Shown here in pieces: positions 1 through 7,673 of a stretch of DNA of 64,000 nt. The notes under the pieces were generated by a model, which worked only from the letters and a program-made list of their open reading frames with translations, ran no database searches and was not told the DNA's origin. The stretch is from Saccharothrix syringae. Its GTDB lineage: Bacteria > Actinomycetota > Actinomycetes > Mycobacteriales > Pseudonocardiaceae. The translations under genes and the position numbers were made by a program. The stretch is from contig NZ_CP034550.1 in assembly GCF_009498035.1 (NCBI RefSeq), positions 4,526,001 to 4,590,000 on the forward strand. The letters are read 5' to 3'. How positions within the stretch are numbered: position 1 is the first letter of the stretch; the number at the start of each line of letters is the position of its first letter.

Positions 1-150
1 GCCGAGGCCGAGCGGTTCGCCGCGTGGACGCGGGCGCAGCTGAACACCGACGTCGTGCCCGACCCCGACGAGCTGTTCGAGCACGTCTACGCGACCCGGC
101 CCGCGCACCTGCGGGCCCAGGCCGCCTCGCTGCGGGAGGAACTGGCGTGA
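1..150 (+). CDS. bkdA: 2-oxoacid dehydrogenase E1 alpha subunit, C-terminal end (partial)
   Basis: Only the last 49 codons are inside the window; the frame is open from base 1 and stops at TGA 148-150. The tail is rich in Ala, Arg and Glu (it ends LREELA), as is usual for the E1 alpha C-terminus. The identification rests mainly on context: the stop overlaps the GTG start of an E1 beta gene by four bases, and an E2 gene follows, which is the alpha-beta-E2 order of actinobacterial branched-chain 2-oxoacid dehydrogenase operons. No catalytic residues are visible in this fragment. Confidence 0.75.
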   Translation, partial: AEAERFAAWTRAQLNTDVVPDPDELFEHVYATRPAHLRAQAASLREELA

Positions 151-1154
151 CCACTGGCGCGACCACCGCCGTGTCCATGGCCGGCGCGCTGAACAGGGCG
201 CTGGCCGACGCCCTGGAGGCCGACCCGACCGTGCTGGTGTTCGGCGAGGACGTGGGCCCGCTGGGCGGGGTGTTCCGGGTGACCGACGGCCTGGCCGCGC
301 GGTTCGGCGACGCGCGCGTGTTCGACACGCCGCTGGCCGAGGCCGGCATCGTCGGCACCGCCATCGGCATGGCCATGAACGGCCTGCGGCCCGTGGTGGA
401 GATGCAGTTCGACGCGTTCGCCTACCCGGCGTTCGAGCAGATCACCAGCCACCTGGCCAAGATGCGCAACCGCACCAGGGGGCGCGTCGGGCTGCCGGTG
501 GTGATCCGGGTGCCCTACGGCGGCGGCATCGGCGGGGTCGAGCACCACTGCGACTCCTCCGAGGCGTACTACACGCACACGCCCGGCCTGCGGGTCGTCA
601 CGCCCGGCACCCCCGACGACGCCTACCGGCTGCTGCGCGACGCGATCGACTCGCCCGACCCGGTGATCTTCCTGGAGCCCAAGCGGCGCTACTGGACCAA
701 GGGCGAGCTGAGCACCGACCCGTTCGCCTTCGACCGGGCGCTGGTGCGGCGACCCGGCCGCGACGTGACCCTGATCGCCTACGGCCCGATGGTCGCCACC
801 GCCCTGGAGACCGCGGCGGCGGCCGAGGAGGAGGGCTGGGACGTCGAGGTGGTCGACCTGCGGACGCTGGCGCCGTTCGACGACGAGACCGTGTGCGCGT
901 CGGTGGTCAAGACCGGCCGGGCCGTGGTGGTGCACGAGGCGCCCGGCTTCGGCGGGTACGGCGCGGAGGTCGCCGCCCGGGTCACCGAGCGGTGCTTCCA
1001 CCACCTGCACGCGCCCGTGCTGCGGGTGACCGGGTTCGACATCCCGTACCCGCCGCCCAAGCTGGAGGAGCACCACCTGCCGTCGGTGGACCGCGTGCTG
1101 GACGCGATCGCCCGGCTGCAGTGGGACGACGAGGTGGTGGTCCACCGTGCCTGA
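147..1154 (+). CDS. bkdB: Branched-chain 2-oxoacid dehydrogenase E1 component, beta subunit
   Basis: 335 residues, full family length. With E1 alpha it forms the thiamin-diphosphate decarboxylase that loads acyl groups onto the E2 lipoyl arm. Seen: VFGEDVG near residues 31-37, DTPLAEAG near 60-67 (this block carries the Glu that contacts the ThDP pyrimidine in the family), and a C-terminal transketolase-like domain from about residue 205. GTG 147 is chosen because it couples to the upstream TGA (GTGA) and removes an unsupported Arg/Ala-rich extension. The stop overlaps the E2 start by eight bases. IFLEPKRRYW favours a branched-chain over a pyruvate substrate, but substrate cannot be proved from sequence. 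Confidence 0.9.
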   Translation: MTTGATTAVSMAGALNRALADALEADPTVLVFGEDVGPLGGVFRVTDGLAARFGDARVFDTPLAEAGIVGTAIGMAMNGLRPVVEMQFDAFAYPAFEQITSHLAKMRNRTRGRVGLPVVIRVPYGGGIGGVEHHCDSSEAYYTHTPGLRVVTPGTPDDAYRLLRDAIDSPDPVIFLEPKRRYWTKGELSTDPFAFDRALVRRPGRDVTLIAYGPMVATALETAAAAEEEGWDVEVVDLRTLAPFDDETVCASVVKTGRAVVVHEAPGFGGYGAEVAARVTERCFHHLHAPVLRVTGFDIPYPPPKLEEHHLPSVDRVLDAIARLQWDDEVVVHRA

Positions 1155-2460
1155 CTTCCGCCTGCCCGACCTGGGCGAGGGCCTCACCGAGGGCGAGATC
1201 GTCACCTGGCTGGTGTCCGTGGGCGACGCCGTGGCGATCGACCAGCCGGTGGTCGAGGTCGAGACGGCCAAGGCCGTGGTCGAGGTGCCCTGCCCCTACG
1301 AGGGCGTGGTCACCGCCCGCCACGGCGAACCGGGCGAGAAGCTCGCCGTCGGCTCGGTCCTCCTCTCCGTGACCTCTCCCACCACCACCCCCGACTCCCC
1401 TGAATCCCCCGACTCCTCGGAGTACTCCGGCAACGTCCTGATCGGCTACGGCACCTCCCACACCCCCCGCCGCCGACGCCCCCGCCGCACCCCCCACCCC
1501 GCGCGTGTCCTCCACTCCGACACCGCGAGTCCTCCACTCCAACACCGCGAGTCGACCGTTCCGGACCCCCGTGTCGAACCTCCGGCACCCCCGAGTTCCA
1601 CGTTCACGACCGCTCCGGCGGTCATCTCGCCGATCGTGCGGCAGCTCGCCCGGGACAACGGGCTGGTCCTGGACCGGATCGAGGGCAGCGGGCCCGGTGG
1701 CGTGATCCGCCGGGCGGACGTCGAGCGCGAGCTGGCCAGGCGTGCCGCGGGTCCGGAGCCGGTCGCCGCGGAGTCGGCTGGTCCGGCACCGGCCACCCGT
1801 CGCATCCCGCTGCGCGGCCTGCGCGGCGCCGTGGCCGAGAAGCTGGCCACGTCGCGGCGCGAGATCCCCGAGGCCACCGTGTGGGTCGACGTCGACGCCA
1901 CCGACTTCCTCGCCGCCCGCGCCGCGCTGCCCTCGGTGTCGCTGCTCGCCCTGCTGGCCCGGTTCACCGTGCTGGGCCTGAAGAAGTTCCCGGAGCTGAA
2001 CTCCCGGGTCGAGGGCGACGAGGTCGTGGTCCTCGGCGAGGTGAACCTGGGCTTCGCCGCCCAGACCGACCGCGGCCTGGTGGTGCCCGTCGTCCACGGC
2101 GCGCACGCCCTGACCACCACCGAGCTGGCCACCGCCATCGCCGACCGCACCACCGCCGCCCGCGAGGGCAGGCTGTCGCCCGCCGCGCTCACCGGCGGCA
2201 CCTTCACGGTCAACAACTACGGCGTGTTCGGCGTCGACGGCTCGGCCGCGATCATCAACCACCCGGAGGCGGCGATCCTCGGCATCGGCCGCATCATCGA
2301 CCGGCCGTGGGCGGTGGGCGGTCAGCTCGCGGTGCGCAAGGTCGCCCAGCTCACCCTCGCCTTCGACCACCGCGTGTGCGACGGCGGCACGGCCGGCGGG
2401 TTCCTGCGGTTCGTCGCCGACTGCGTCGAATCCCCGATCACCGCCCTGGCCGACCTCTAG
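1147..2460 (+). CDS. bkdC: Dihydrolipoamide acyltransferase (E2) of the branched-chain 2-oxoacid dehydrogenase
   Basis: 437 residues. Domains in order: lipoyl domain 1-77 with the lipoylated Lys at residue 42 (VETAKAVVE; ETAKA replaces the usual ETDKA); a linker carrying the actinobacterial GNVLIGYGT and poly-Arg stretch; a peripheral-subunit-binding domain around 157-196; a catalytic acyltransferase domain from about 215 with the active-site DHRVCDG motif (His408, Asp412). GTG 1147 lies inside the E1 beta coding end, so the genes are translationally coupled. The linker at 1502-1545 contains two copies of a 22-bp repeat also found near 49.7 kb, so this part is Pro/Ser/His-rich and probably alignment-poor. 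The lipoyl domain is single. Confidence 0.93.
   Translation: MPDFRLPDLGEGLTEGEIVTWLVSVGDAVAIDQPVVEVETAKAVVEVPCPYEGVVTARHGEPGEKLAVGSVLLSVTSPTTTPDSPESPDSSEYSGNVLIGYGTSHTPRRRRPRRTPHPARVLHSDTASPPLQHRESTVPDPRVEPPAPPSSTFTTAPAVISPIVRQLARDNGLVLDRIEGSGPGGVIRRADVERELARRAAGPEPVAAESAGPAPATRRIPLRGLRGAVAEKLATSRREIPEATVWVDVDATDFLAARAALPSVSLLALLARFTVLGLKKFPELNSRVEGDEVVVLGEVNLGFAAQTDRGLVVPVVHGAHALTTTELATAIADRTTAAREGRLSPAALTGGTFTVNNYGVFGVDGSAAIINHPEAAILGIGRIIDRPWAVGGQLAVRKVAQLTLAFDHRVCDGGTAGGFLRFVADCVESPITALADL
1502..1545 (+). repeat. Two 22-bp repeats inside the E2 linker coding sequence
   Basis: Units at 1502-1523 and 1524-1545, each CGCGwGTCCTCCACTCC followed by rACAC. Each is a degenerate inverted repeat (GTGTC ... 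GACAC). The same 22-bp unit occurs seven times in tandem at 49693-49846. A further degenerate copy may lie at about 1570-1595. The unit length is not a multiple of three, yet the E2 frame stays open. Confidence 0.8.
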
Positions 2461-2469
2461 GTCGGCGGG

Positions 2470-3219
2470 ATGACCTTCGGCGACGCGATGCGGCAGTGGC
2501 GGGAGTGGCAGCAGACCCCGTGGGGACGGCTCCGCTACACCCAGGCGGAGGTCAACCTGGCCCGCCACCTGCCGCCCGCTCCGTCGACCGTCCTGGACCT
2601 GGCGGGCGGCGACGGCGCGGACGCCCTGCGCCTCGCCCGGCGCGGCCACCGCGTGACCGTGGTCGACCGGTCGCCCGAGATGCCGGCCGAGGCGCGCCGG
2701 GCGTTCGCCGCCGAGGACCTGCCGCTGGAGGCGGTGCACGCCGACCTGTTCGACGAGCTGCCCGGCCGGTACGACGTGGTGCTGCTGCACAACGCCCTCC
2801 AGTACCTCGCCGACCCGGCCGCCGCCCTGCGCAAGGCGGTCTCGCACGTCGAACCCGGCGGCCTGCTGTCGGTGATCGCCATCAACCGCCACTCCGAACC
2901 CCTGCGGCCGGCCACGATGGGCTCGGACCCGGCCGCCGCGCTCGCAGCGCTGGACACCGACCAGGCCCGCACCGGCACGTTCGACCAGGCCCTCACCCTG
3001 TACTCGGCCGACCAGGTCCTGGCCTGGCTCGACGGCTGCGAACCGGTCGGCCACCACGGCATCCTCGCCACCACCGGCTACATCGCCGACAACGCCCGCA
3101 AGCACGACCCCGGGTTCTTCGCCGAGCTGGAACGCCTGGAGCTCGCCCTGGCCGACCGCGTGCCGTACCCGCCGGTCGCCCGCTTCCTCCACGTGGTGGC
3201 CCGCCGGGACGTAGGTTGA
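2470..3219 (+). CDS. Class I SAM-dependent methyltransferase
   Basis: 249 residues. Motif I VLDLAGGDGADALRLA (near 40-55), then VTVVDRSPEM with the acidic residue that binds the SAM ribose, and a motif IV-like VVLLHNALQYL (near 96-107), giving a typical Rossmann methyltransferase fold of the SmtA/CmoA-like type. The start at ATG 2470 follows a GGCGGG stretch ten bases after the E2 stop; a second in-frame ATG at 2488 is possible. It may be read through from the 2-oxoacid dehydrogenase operon. The substrate cannot be inferred. Confidence 0.85.
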   Translation: MTFGDAMRQWREWQQTPWGRLRYTQAEVNLARHLPPAPSTVLDLAGGDGADALRLARRGHRVTVVDRSPEMPAEARRAFAAEDLPLEAVHADLFDELPGRYDVVLLHNALQYLADPAAALRKAVSHVEPGGLLSVIAINRHSEPLRPATMGSDPAAALAALDTDQARTGTFDQALTLYSADQVLAWLDGCEPVGHHGILATTGYIADNARKHDPGFFAELERLELALADRVPYPPVARFLHVVARRDVG

Positions 3220-3224
3220 CCGGT

Positions 3225-3806
3225 GTGAGCAAGCCCGACTACCCGGTCCGGACCCGACGCCTGGCCCTGCGCCCGTTCACCCTCGCCGACCTCGCCGCCG
3301 TGCACTCGTGGCAGTCGCGCGCCGACGTCAACCGCTACCTGTACGGCGAGGCCCGCACCCCCGAGGAGACCGCCGGGAGCCTGGTCAACAAGGCCGCCGT
3401 GACCTGGCCCGAGAAGGAGGGGCAGTACCTCTGCCTGGCCATCGAGAAGGACGGCGAGGTGATCGGCGAGTCGGTGCTCAAGTACCTCAGCCAGTACCAC
3501 CGCCAGGGCGAGGTCGGCTACGTCCTCCACCCCGACCACCACGGCCACGGCTACGCCACCGAGGCCACCGCCGCGATGATCGACCTGGCCTTCGACCACC
3601 TGGGGCTGCACCGGGTCATCGCCTCGTGCGACGCGCTCAACGAGGCGTCGTGGCGGGTGATGGAGCGGTTGGGGATGCGCAAGGAGGCCCACTTCCGGCA
3701 CAACGAGATCTTCAAGGGCGCGTGGGGCGACGAGTTGATCTACGCCGTCCTGGAGGACGAGTGGCGCCGGATGGCGGTAAACCGGGCGGCGGCGAACGGC
3801 GGATGA
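3225..3806 (+). CDS. GNAT family N-acetyltransferase (RimJ/RimL type)
   Basis: 193 residues. The protein begins with the RimJ-like pattern RTRRLALRPFTLADLAAV, has the GYVLHPDHHGHGYATEA acetyl-CoA-binding loop (motif A, Q/RxxGxG/A variant HGHGYA) near 105-120, and ends with NEASWRVMERLGMRKE, which is characteristic of this subfamily. It probably acetylates a protein N-terminus or a small amine. GTG 3225 is chosen because the alignable domain begins six residues later; the start is five bases after the methyltransferase stop, which suggests co-transcription. Confidence 0.87.
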   Translation: MSKPDYPVRTRRLALRPFTLADLAAVHSWQSRADVNRYLYGEARTPEETAGSLVNKAAVTWPEKEGQYLCLAIEKDGEVIGESVLKYLSQYHRQGEVGYVLHPDHHGHGYATEATAAMIDLAFDHLGLHRVIASCDALNEASWRVMERLGMRKEAHFRHNEIFKGAWGDELIYAVLEDEWRRMAVNRAAANGG

Positions 3807-3813
3807 TGGCTCG

Positions 3814-4068
3814 ATGATCGAACGCTTCACCGTGGACAGCGGCGCGTACGAGCGCTGGTTGACCGACCACCAGGACCAGTACGTGATCAACGCCGAGCGC
3901 AGCCTGAACCCGGACAACCTGGTGCTGCACCGGGCGAGCTGCCCCGTCCTCGGGGGTGTGCCGGAGCAGGGCACGGGGTGGGTGGGCAGCGGGGTGAAGG
4001 TCGTCGGGACGCGGGCCGAGCTGGAGACCGCGCACCCGACCGCCCGGCCTTGTCGGTTGTGCCTATGA
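3814..4068 (+). CDS. Small conserved-type protein with a His/Cys pattern, function unknown
   Basis: 84 residues, eight bases after the acetyltransferase stop. The pattern AYERWLTDHQDQYVINAER, then LHRASCPVL, then a C-terminal PCRLCL resembles a short domain that I recall from many actinobacterial hypothetical proteins (YxRWL, VxN, LHRAxC), often with a terminal CxxC. The arrangement H-x3-C ... C-x2-C could bind zinc, but this is not shown. No function can be assigned. GC3 is high and the amino-acid composition is balanced, so it is probably real. Confidence 0.65.
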   Translation: MIERFTVDSGAYERWLTDHQDQYVINAERSLNPDNLVLHRASCPVLGGVPEQGTGWVGSGVKVVGTRAELETAHPTARPCRLCL

Positions 4069-4090
4069 CAGCACCGAGTTGAGGCCGTGG

Positions 4091-4801
4091 ATGCCGAGCC
4101 TGGTCTGGTACGTCAGCTACGGGTCGAACATGCACGCCGACCGCTTCACCTGCTACCTGGCCGGCGGCACCCCGGTCGGCGCCCGGCGCCACCACCCCGG
4201 CTGTCGCGACACGACCCCACCGCGCGACACCCGGCCAATGCAAATCCCCGGCGGCGTCTACTTCGCCACCGAGTCACCGGTCTGGCTGGGCGGCCGCGCG
4301 TTCTACGACCCCGACCTGCCCGGCACGGCCGCCGTCCGCGCCTACCTGATCACGCCCTCCCAGTTCGCCGACGTCGCGGCCCAGGAGATGTACCGGGAGC
4401 CGGGCGCGGACCTCGACCTCACCGAAGTCCTCGCGCACGGCCGCGCCGGGCTGGGCGACGGCCGCTACGAGACCCTGCTGCACCTGGGCGACCACGACGG
4501 CCACCCGGCGCTCACCTTCACCGCCCCGTGGCACTCCCGGGAGGTGGAGCACACCAAGCCCTCGGGCCCCTACCTGAAGATGCTCGGCGACGGCCTGGCC
4601 GGGTCCCACGGCTGGTCGGTCCCCGACATCGCCGCCTACCTGGCCGCCGCCACGCCGTTCTGGACCGCCGAGGAGGTCGCGGAACTGCTCGAGGGCGGGC
4701 GGCCGGAGCCGCCCGCCCTCGGGGGGACCGGTCAGACCACCTCGTCGGCGACGGCCCAGAAGCCGTTCGGGGAGGTGATGTCCGGGCCGACCGGGCCCTG
4801 A
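4091..4801 (+). CDS. Gamma-glutamylcyclotransferase-like protein
   Basis: 236 residues from ATG 4091 (TTG 4079 is an alternative). WYVSYGSNM at the N-terminus is the hallmark start of the GGCT/AIG2-like fold, followed by FYDPDLPGTAAVRAYLI and a helical C-terminal part (WSVPDIAAYLAAATPFW). A cyclotransferase role is therefore plausible, but the catalytic Glu could not be placed with certainty. The last 27 codons run through a perfect hairpin (4691-4720) and overlap the end of the oppositely oriented gene by 70 bases, which suggests that the original stop was lost or that the tail is not conserved. Confidence 0.7.
   Translation: MPSLVWYVSYGSNMHADRFTCYLAGGTPVGARRHHPGCRDTTPPRDTRPMQIPGGVYFATESPVWLGGRAFYDPDLPGTAAVRAYLITPSQFADVAAQEMYREPGADLDLTEVLAHGRAGLGDGRYETLLHLGDHDGHPALTFTAPWHSREVEHTKPSGPYLKMLGDGLAGSHGWSVPDIAAYLAAATPFWTAEEVAELLEGGRPEPPALGGTGQTTSSATAQKPFGEVMSGPTGP
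4691..4720. terminator. Hairpin between convergent genes
   Basis: Perfect 13-bp inverted repeat (GAGGGCGGGCGGC / GCCGCCCGCCCTC) with loop CGGA. It lies eleven bases beyond the stop of the minus-strand gene that ends at 4732, and inside the 3' end of the plus-strand gene. No U-tract is present, as is common in actinobacteria. It probably terminates the minus-strand transcript. Confidence 0.7.
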
Positions 4802-6600
4802 CCCCAGAAGTGGTCGTTGTAGTTCCACAGGTACTGGCCGTTGACGAGCTTCAGCGGGCCCATCGTGCGGGTGATCCGGCCGGCCGGCTCGTTGGCCAGC
4901 GACGCGGCCGCCCAGGCCCGCACCACGGTCAGGGCCGGGCCGGAGGCGCCGGGGAACAGGCGCTTGGCGAAGGTCAGCCCCAGGCCCTCCCCGGTGCCGC
5001 AGGCGGCGGTGGTGTGGAAGCCGTTGAGCAGGTGCAGGCCCGCGAACGCCTCGTCCCAGCGCTGGAAGTAGTCGGCGGTGCCGGTGACGTCCTGCAGCAC
5101 GTTGCAGGACTCCAACTGCATCCACTCCAGGTCCCGGTTGCCCCACCGCGCGTCCTGGGGGGTGATCAGGCCGTCGTCGTGGTTGCCGTTGAACGTGAAG
5201 CCGCCGGGGCCGCCGTGGCCGCTGTACCACTGGATGTCCACGTCGTCGGTGTAGAGCGAGTCGTGGCCGCCCTTCGACGGGTCCTTGAAGTCGGACTCGT
5301 AGGCGCTGTTGCCGCGGAAGTCGAACTGGGTGGTCACGCCGTGCGCGGCGAGGGTGCTCTTGAACCCGTTGGCGCTCTTGTTGCTCGCCGTGCCGCAACC
5401 ACCGGCGGTGACAGGGGTCTCGGTGCCCGCGTCGACGCGGGGGATGGTCAGCTGGCCGAACCCGCCGCCGCCGGGCGTGGTGACCGCGGTCGTGGTGCCG
5501 TCGCCGGCGAGTTCGGCGGTCCCGGTCGCGGCCAGCCCGTTGGCGTCGACGACCTGGAACACGACCCGCTCGGCGCTCGGCGCACCGTCCCGGCTGAACC
5601 GGGCGTAGCTGGTCCGCGCGCCCTCGGACTGCTCCTCGGTCAGCGCGGTGCTCGACGACGCCCAGCTCAGCTCGTAGGGCCCGGTGCCGCCGGAAACCTC
5701 GGCCGACGCCGTGACCACGCCCTGCGACAGCGTCACGGTGAACCGGCCGGACGGCCCGCTGCCCGCCACCGCGGGCACCTGCTGGAACACCTTGCCCGCG
5801 GCGCTGCCGGCGTGGCAGGTGTAGACGGGGTGGAGGGTGCGGACCGCGCCGCTGCCGCTCGCGTCCCGCGCCGTCAGCGCCGGGAACTGGTAGGCCAGCG
5901 TCGGCGGCTGCTCCTGGCGCGCGTCCGGGCCGAGCAGCGCGGCGCAGGCGCGGGTGGCCTCGTCGACGCCGATGATCGGCACCTCCGCGCCGCGCGACAC
6001 CCGGCGCAGCCGGTTCGACAACTGGGTCACCTTCCCGTCCGGCCCCACCACCAGCCGCAGCCGCGCGCCCATGCCGGTGACCGGCAGCCCGCCCAGGGCG
6101 AGGTCGTAGGACACCACGGTGTCCAGCGGGTGCTTGGACCGCAGGCGCCCGTCGGCGTCGGCCAGCGACAGCACGTCGTGCGAGATCCTGGGCGTGGCGG
6201 TCAGGTCCGCGGACAGGCCGGTGAGCCGGACCAGCTCGTCGCCCCGGCGCAGCGCCTCGGCGTCGGACACCGGCCGGAGCGCTTCGAGCGCCACCGGGTC
6301 CAGCGCCTCGCCGACCGTCGCGTTGCCCGCCTCGTCCTGCCCGGTGCCGACCACCCGCGACGGCGCCGCGAGGAACCCCGTCGCGTCGACCTGCTCGAAG
6401 CCGCCGTCGGCCTGCAACCCGTCGGGGATGCCGAACGCGTCGGCGAGGCGTTGGCCCTCCGCCCGCGTCAACCCCTCCTGGGTCACCAGGTAGACCGGGA
6501 GCGAGGCCGCCCCGGCCGCCCCCGCCGCCGACTGCGTCACCGCCGCCGCGACCGACATCGTCACGGTGCACGCCAGCACCGCGCTCGTAGTCCTGCGCAT
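4732..6600 (-). CDS. Secreted protein with DUF6345-like, caspase-type (clan CD-like) His/Cys domain
   Basis: 622 residues with a signal peptide at 1-35 (Arg-Arg, hydrophobic core, Ala-rich cleavage region). The middle contains an Ig/PKD-like stretch (VSGGTGPYELSWASSS). The C-terminal 200 residues resemble DUF6345 and contain a hydrophobic strand ending in YSGHGG (His462), then 37 residues later a strand ending in LESCNVL (Cys499). Hydrophobic block-His-Gly and hydrophobic block-x-Cys is the active-site layout of clan CD peptidases. Peptidase activity is inference. The start at 6600 has AGGGCAGGGACG before ATG. It is divergent from the RTX gene across a shared palindrome. Confidence 0.78.
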   Translation of the reverse strand: MRRTTSAVLACTVTMSVAAAVTQSAAGAAGAASLPVYLVTQEGLTRAEGQRLADAFGIPDGLQADGGFEQVDATGFLAAPSRVVGTGQDEAGNATVGEALDPVALEALRPVSDAEALRRGDELVRLTGLSADLTATPRISHDVLSLADADGRLRSKHPLDTVVSYDLALGGLPVTGMGARLRLVVGPDGKVTQLSNRLRRVSRGAEVPIIGVDEATRACAALLGPDARQEQPPTLAYQFPALTARDASGSGAVRTLHPVYTCHAGSAAGKVFQQVPAVAGSGPSGRFTVTLSQGVVTASAEVSGGTGPYELSWASSSTALTEEQSEGARTSYARFSRDGAPSAERVVFQVVDANGLAATGTAELAGDGTTTAVTTPGGGGFGQLTIPRVDAGTETPVTAGGCGTASNKSANGFKSTLAAHGVTTQFDFRGNSAYESDFKDPSKGGHDSLYTDDVDIQWYSGHGGPGGFTFNGNHDDGLITPQDARWGNRDLEWMQLESCNVLQDVTGTADYFQRWDEAFAGLHLLNGFHTTAACGTGEGLGLTFAKRLFPGASGPALTVVRAWAAASLANEPAGRITRTMGPLKLVNGQYLWNYNDHFWGQGPVGPDITSPNGFWAVADEVV

Positions 6601-6659
6601 CGTCCCTGCCCTTCGTCGTTCCCCTGTGGTGAACGGGGACGACGATGTCCGGGGCCGCC

Positions 6660-6707
6660 TGCACGGCGGTTGCACGGCGGCCACCACCCCCGTGCAACCG
6701 CCGTGCA
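6660..6707. promoter_or_regulatory. Perfect inverted repeat with 11-bp-spaced half-sites between divergent secreted-protein genes
   Basis: 18-bp arms (6660-6677 and 6690-6707, TGCACGGCGGTTGCACGG and its complement) are separated by 12 bases. Inside each arm TGCACGGCGG recurs every 11 bp (6660, 6671; the complement ends at 6707 and, with mismatches, at 6696). SARP regulators bind direct repeats spaced 11 bp, and a SARP-type gene lies one kilobase away. It probably controls one or both divergent genes (starts 6600 and 6774). Confidence 0.6.
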
Positions 6708-6773
6708 ACCGGTGTTCCCGAGGCTGTGCGGGTGCGACGGCAGGGGGTCGTCGCCGGGGAAGAGGGGGAGTTC

Positions 6774-7607
6774 ATGCGCCTGTTTCGGATCGGGGTGCTC
6801 GCCGGGCTGGCCGCGGCGCAGGCCGTGCTGTGCACCGGCACGGCGCACGCCGCCGCGACGTCGGTCCTGGTGCGCGCGGGCCTGCTGGTCGTCCAGGCGG
6901 CGCCCGGGGTCGACAACCACGTCAGGGTCCTCGGCACCGGCTCGGTCATCCGCGTCTCGGACGTGGTCGGGCTGTCGCCGGGCCCGGGGTGCCTGCGCTC
7001 CACGGCGACGGAGGTGACCTGTTCGGTCACGGGGGTGTCGGCCGTGTGGGTCGACCTGGGCGACGGCGACGACTCCGGCTACTGGGACGGCGAGGCCGGG
7101 CTGACCATGCAGGGCGGGGCGGGCGACGACGTGCTCACCGGCGGCATGGGCGAGGACACCCTGGTGGGCGGGCCGGGCAAGGACATCCTCGTGGGGGGCA
7201 TGGCGAAGGACGACCTGTCCGGCGGGACCGAGGACGACGAGCTGTACGGGCAGGAGGGCTCGGACGTCCTGCGCGGCGGCCCGGGAAACGACCACCTGGA
7301 CGGCTGGGACATGCGGGACATGGCCGTCTACGACGACCACGTCGCGCGGGTGGGCGTGAACCTGTCCGGGACGGGCTACGCCGAGTCGGGGTTGACCCTC
7401 CTCCCGGAGCAGGGCGGGGAGTTGGGCGCGAACGGTCAGCTGGTCGAGGTCGACACCTACTACAACGTCATCGGCATCACGGGCGGCTCGGGGGACGACG
7501 TGCTCATCGGGATCAGCCCCGAGCCCCCGATCGGCGGGCCGGGCGACGACCTGTGCGACACCAACGCCTGGGACGGCATCGTCCTGGACAAGACGGCCTG
7601 CGCCTAG
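6774..7607 (+). CDS. Secreted RTX/hemolysin-type calcium-binding repeat protein
   Basis: 277 residues. A signal peptide ends near residue 27 (GTAHA|AATS). From about residue 115 to 185 there are six to seven nonapeptide-like repeats such as GGAGDDVLTGG, GGPGKDILVGG and GGPGNDHLDGW, which in the family wind into a calcium-binding parallel beta-roll outside the cell. A further repeat-like motif, GGSGDDVLIG, is near residue 240. The start at 6774 has GGGGGAG just upstream. No enzymatic domain is visible, so it may be a structural or calcium-dependent surface protein. A strong hairpin follows at 7638-7673. Confidence 0.85.
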   Translation: MRLFRIGVLAGLAAAQAVLCTGTAHAAATSVLVRAGLLVVQAAPGVDNHVRVLGTGSVIRVSDVVGLSPGPGCLRSTATEVTCSVTGVSAVWVDLGDGDDSGYWDGEAGLTMQGGAGDDVLTGGMGEDTLVGGPGKDILVGGMAKDDLSGGTEDDELYGQEGSDVLRGGPGNDHLDGWDMRDMAVYDDHVARVGVNLSGTGYAESGLTLLPEQGGELGANGQLVEVDTYYNVIGITGGSGDDVLIGISPEPPIGGPGDDLCDTNAWDGIVLDKTACA

Positions 7608-7637
7608 GCACAACGGGTGACGCGGCGCTGACCTGGA

Positions 7638-7673
7638 GGCACGATCCTCCCGCCGGTGCGGGAGGATCGTGCC
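7638..7673. terminator. 16-bp hairpin that could terminate the RTX gene and mask the next gene's ribosome-binding site
   Basis: Perfect arms 7638-7653 and 7658-7673 with loop CGGT. The right arm contains GGGAGGA (7660-7666), the best Shine-Dalgarno for the GTG at 7674 that follows immediately. The same structure can therefore act as a terminator 30 bases after the RTX stop and as a translational lock on the regulator gene. Confidence 0.65.

Noticed and set aside
2449..2466. Terminator after the E2 gene
   Set aside because: The stem GCCGACC-TCTA-GGTCGGC is only 7 bp and overlaps the stop codon and the region before the methyltransferase start, so it is not convincing.
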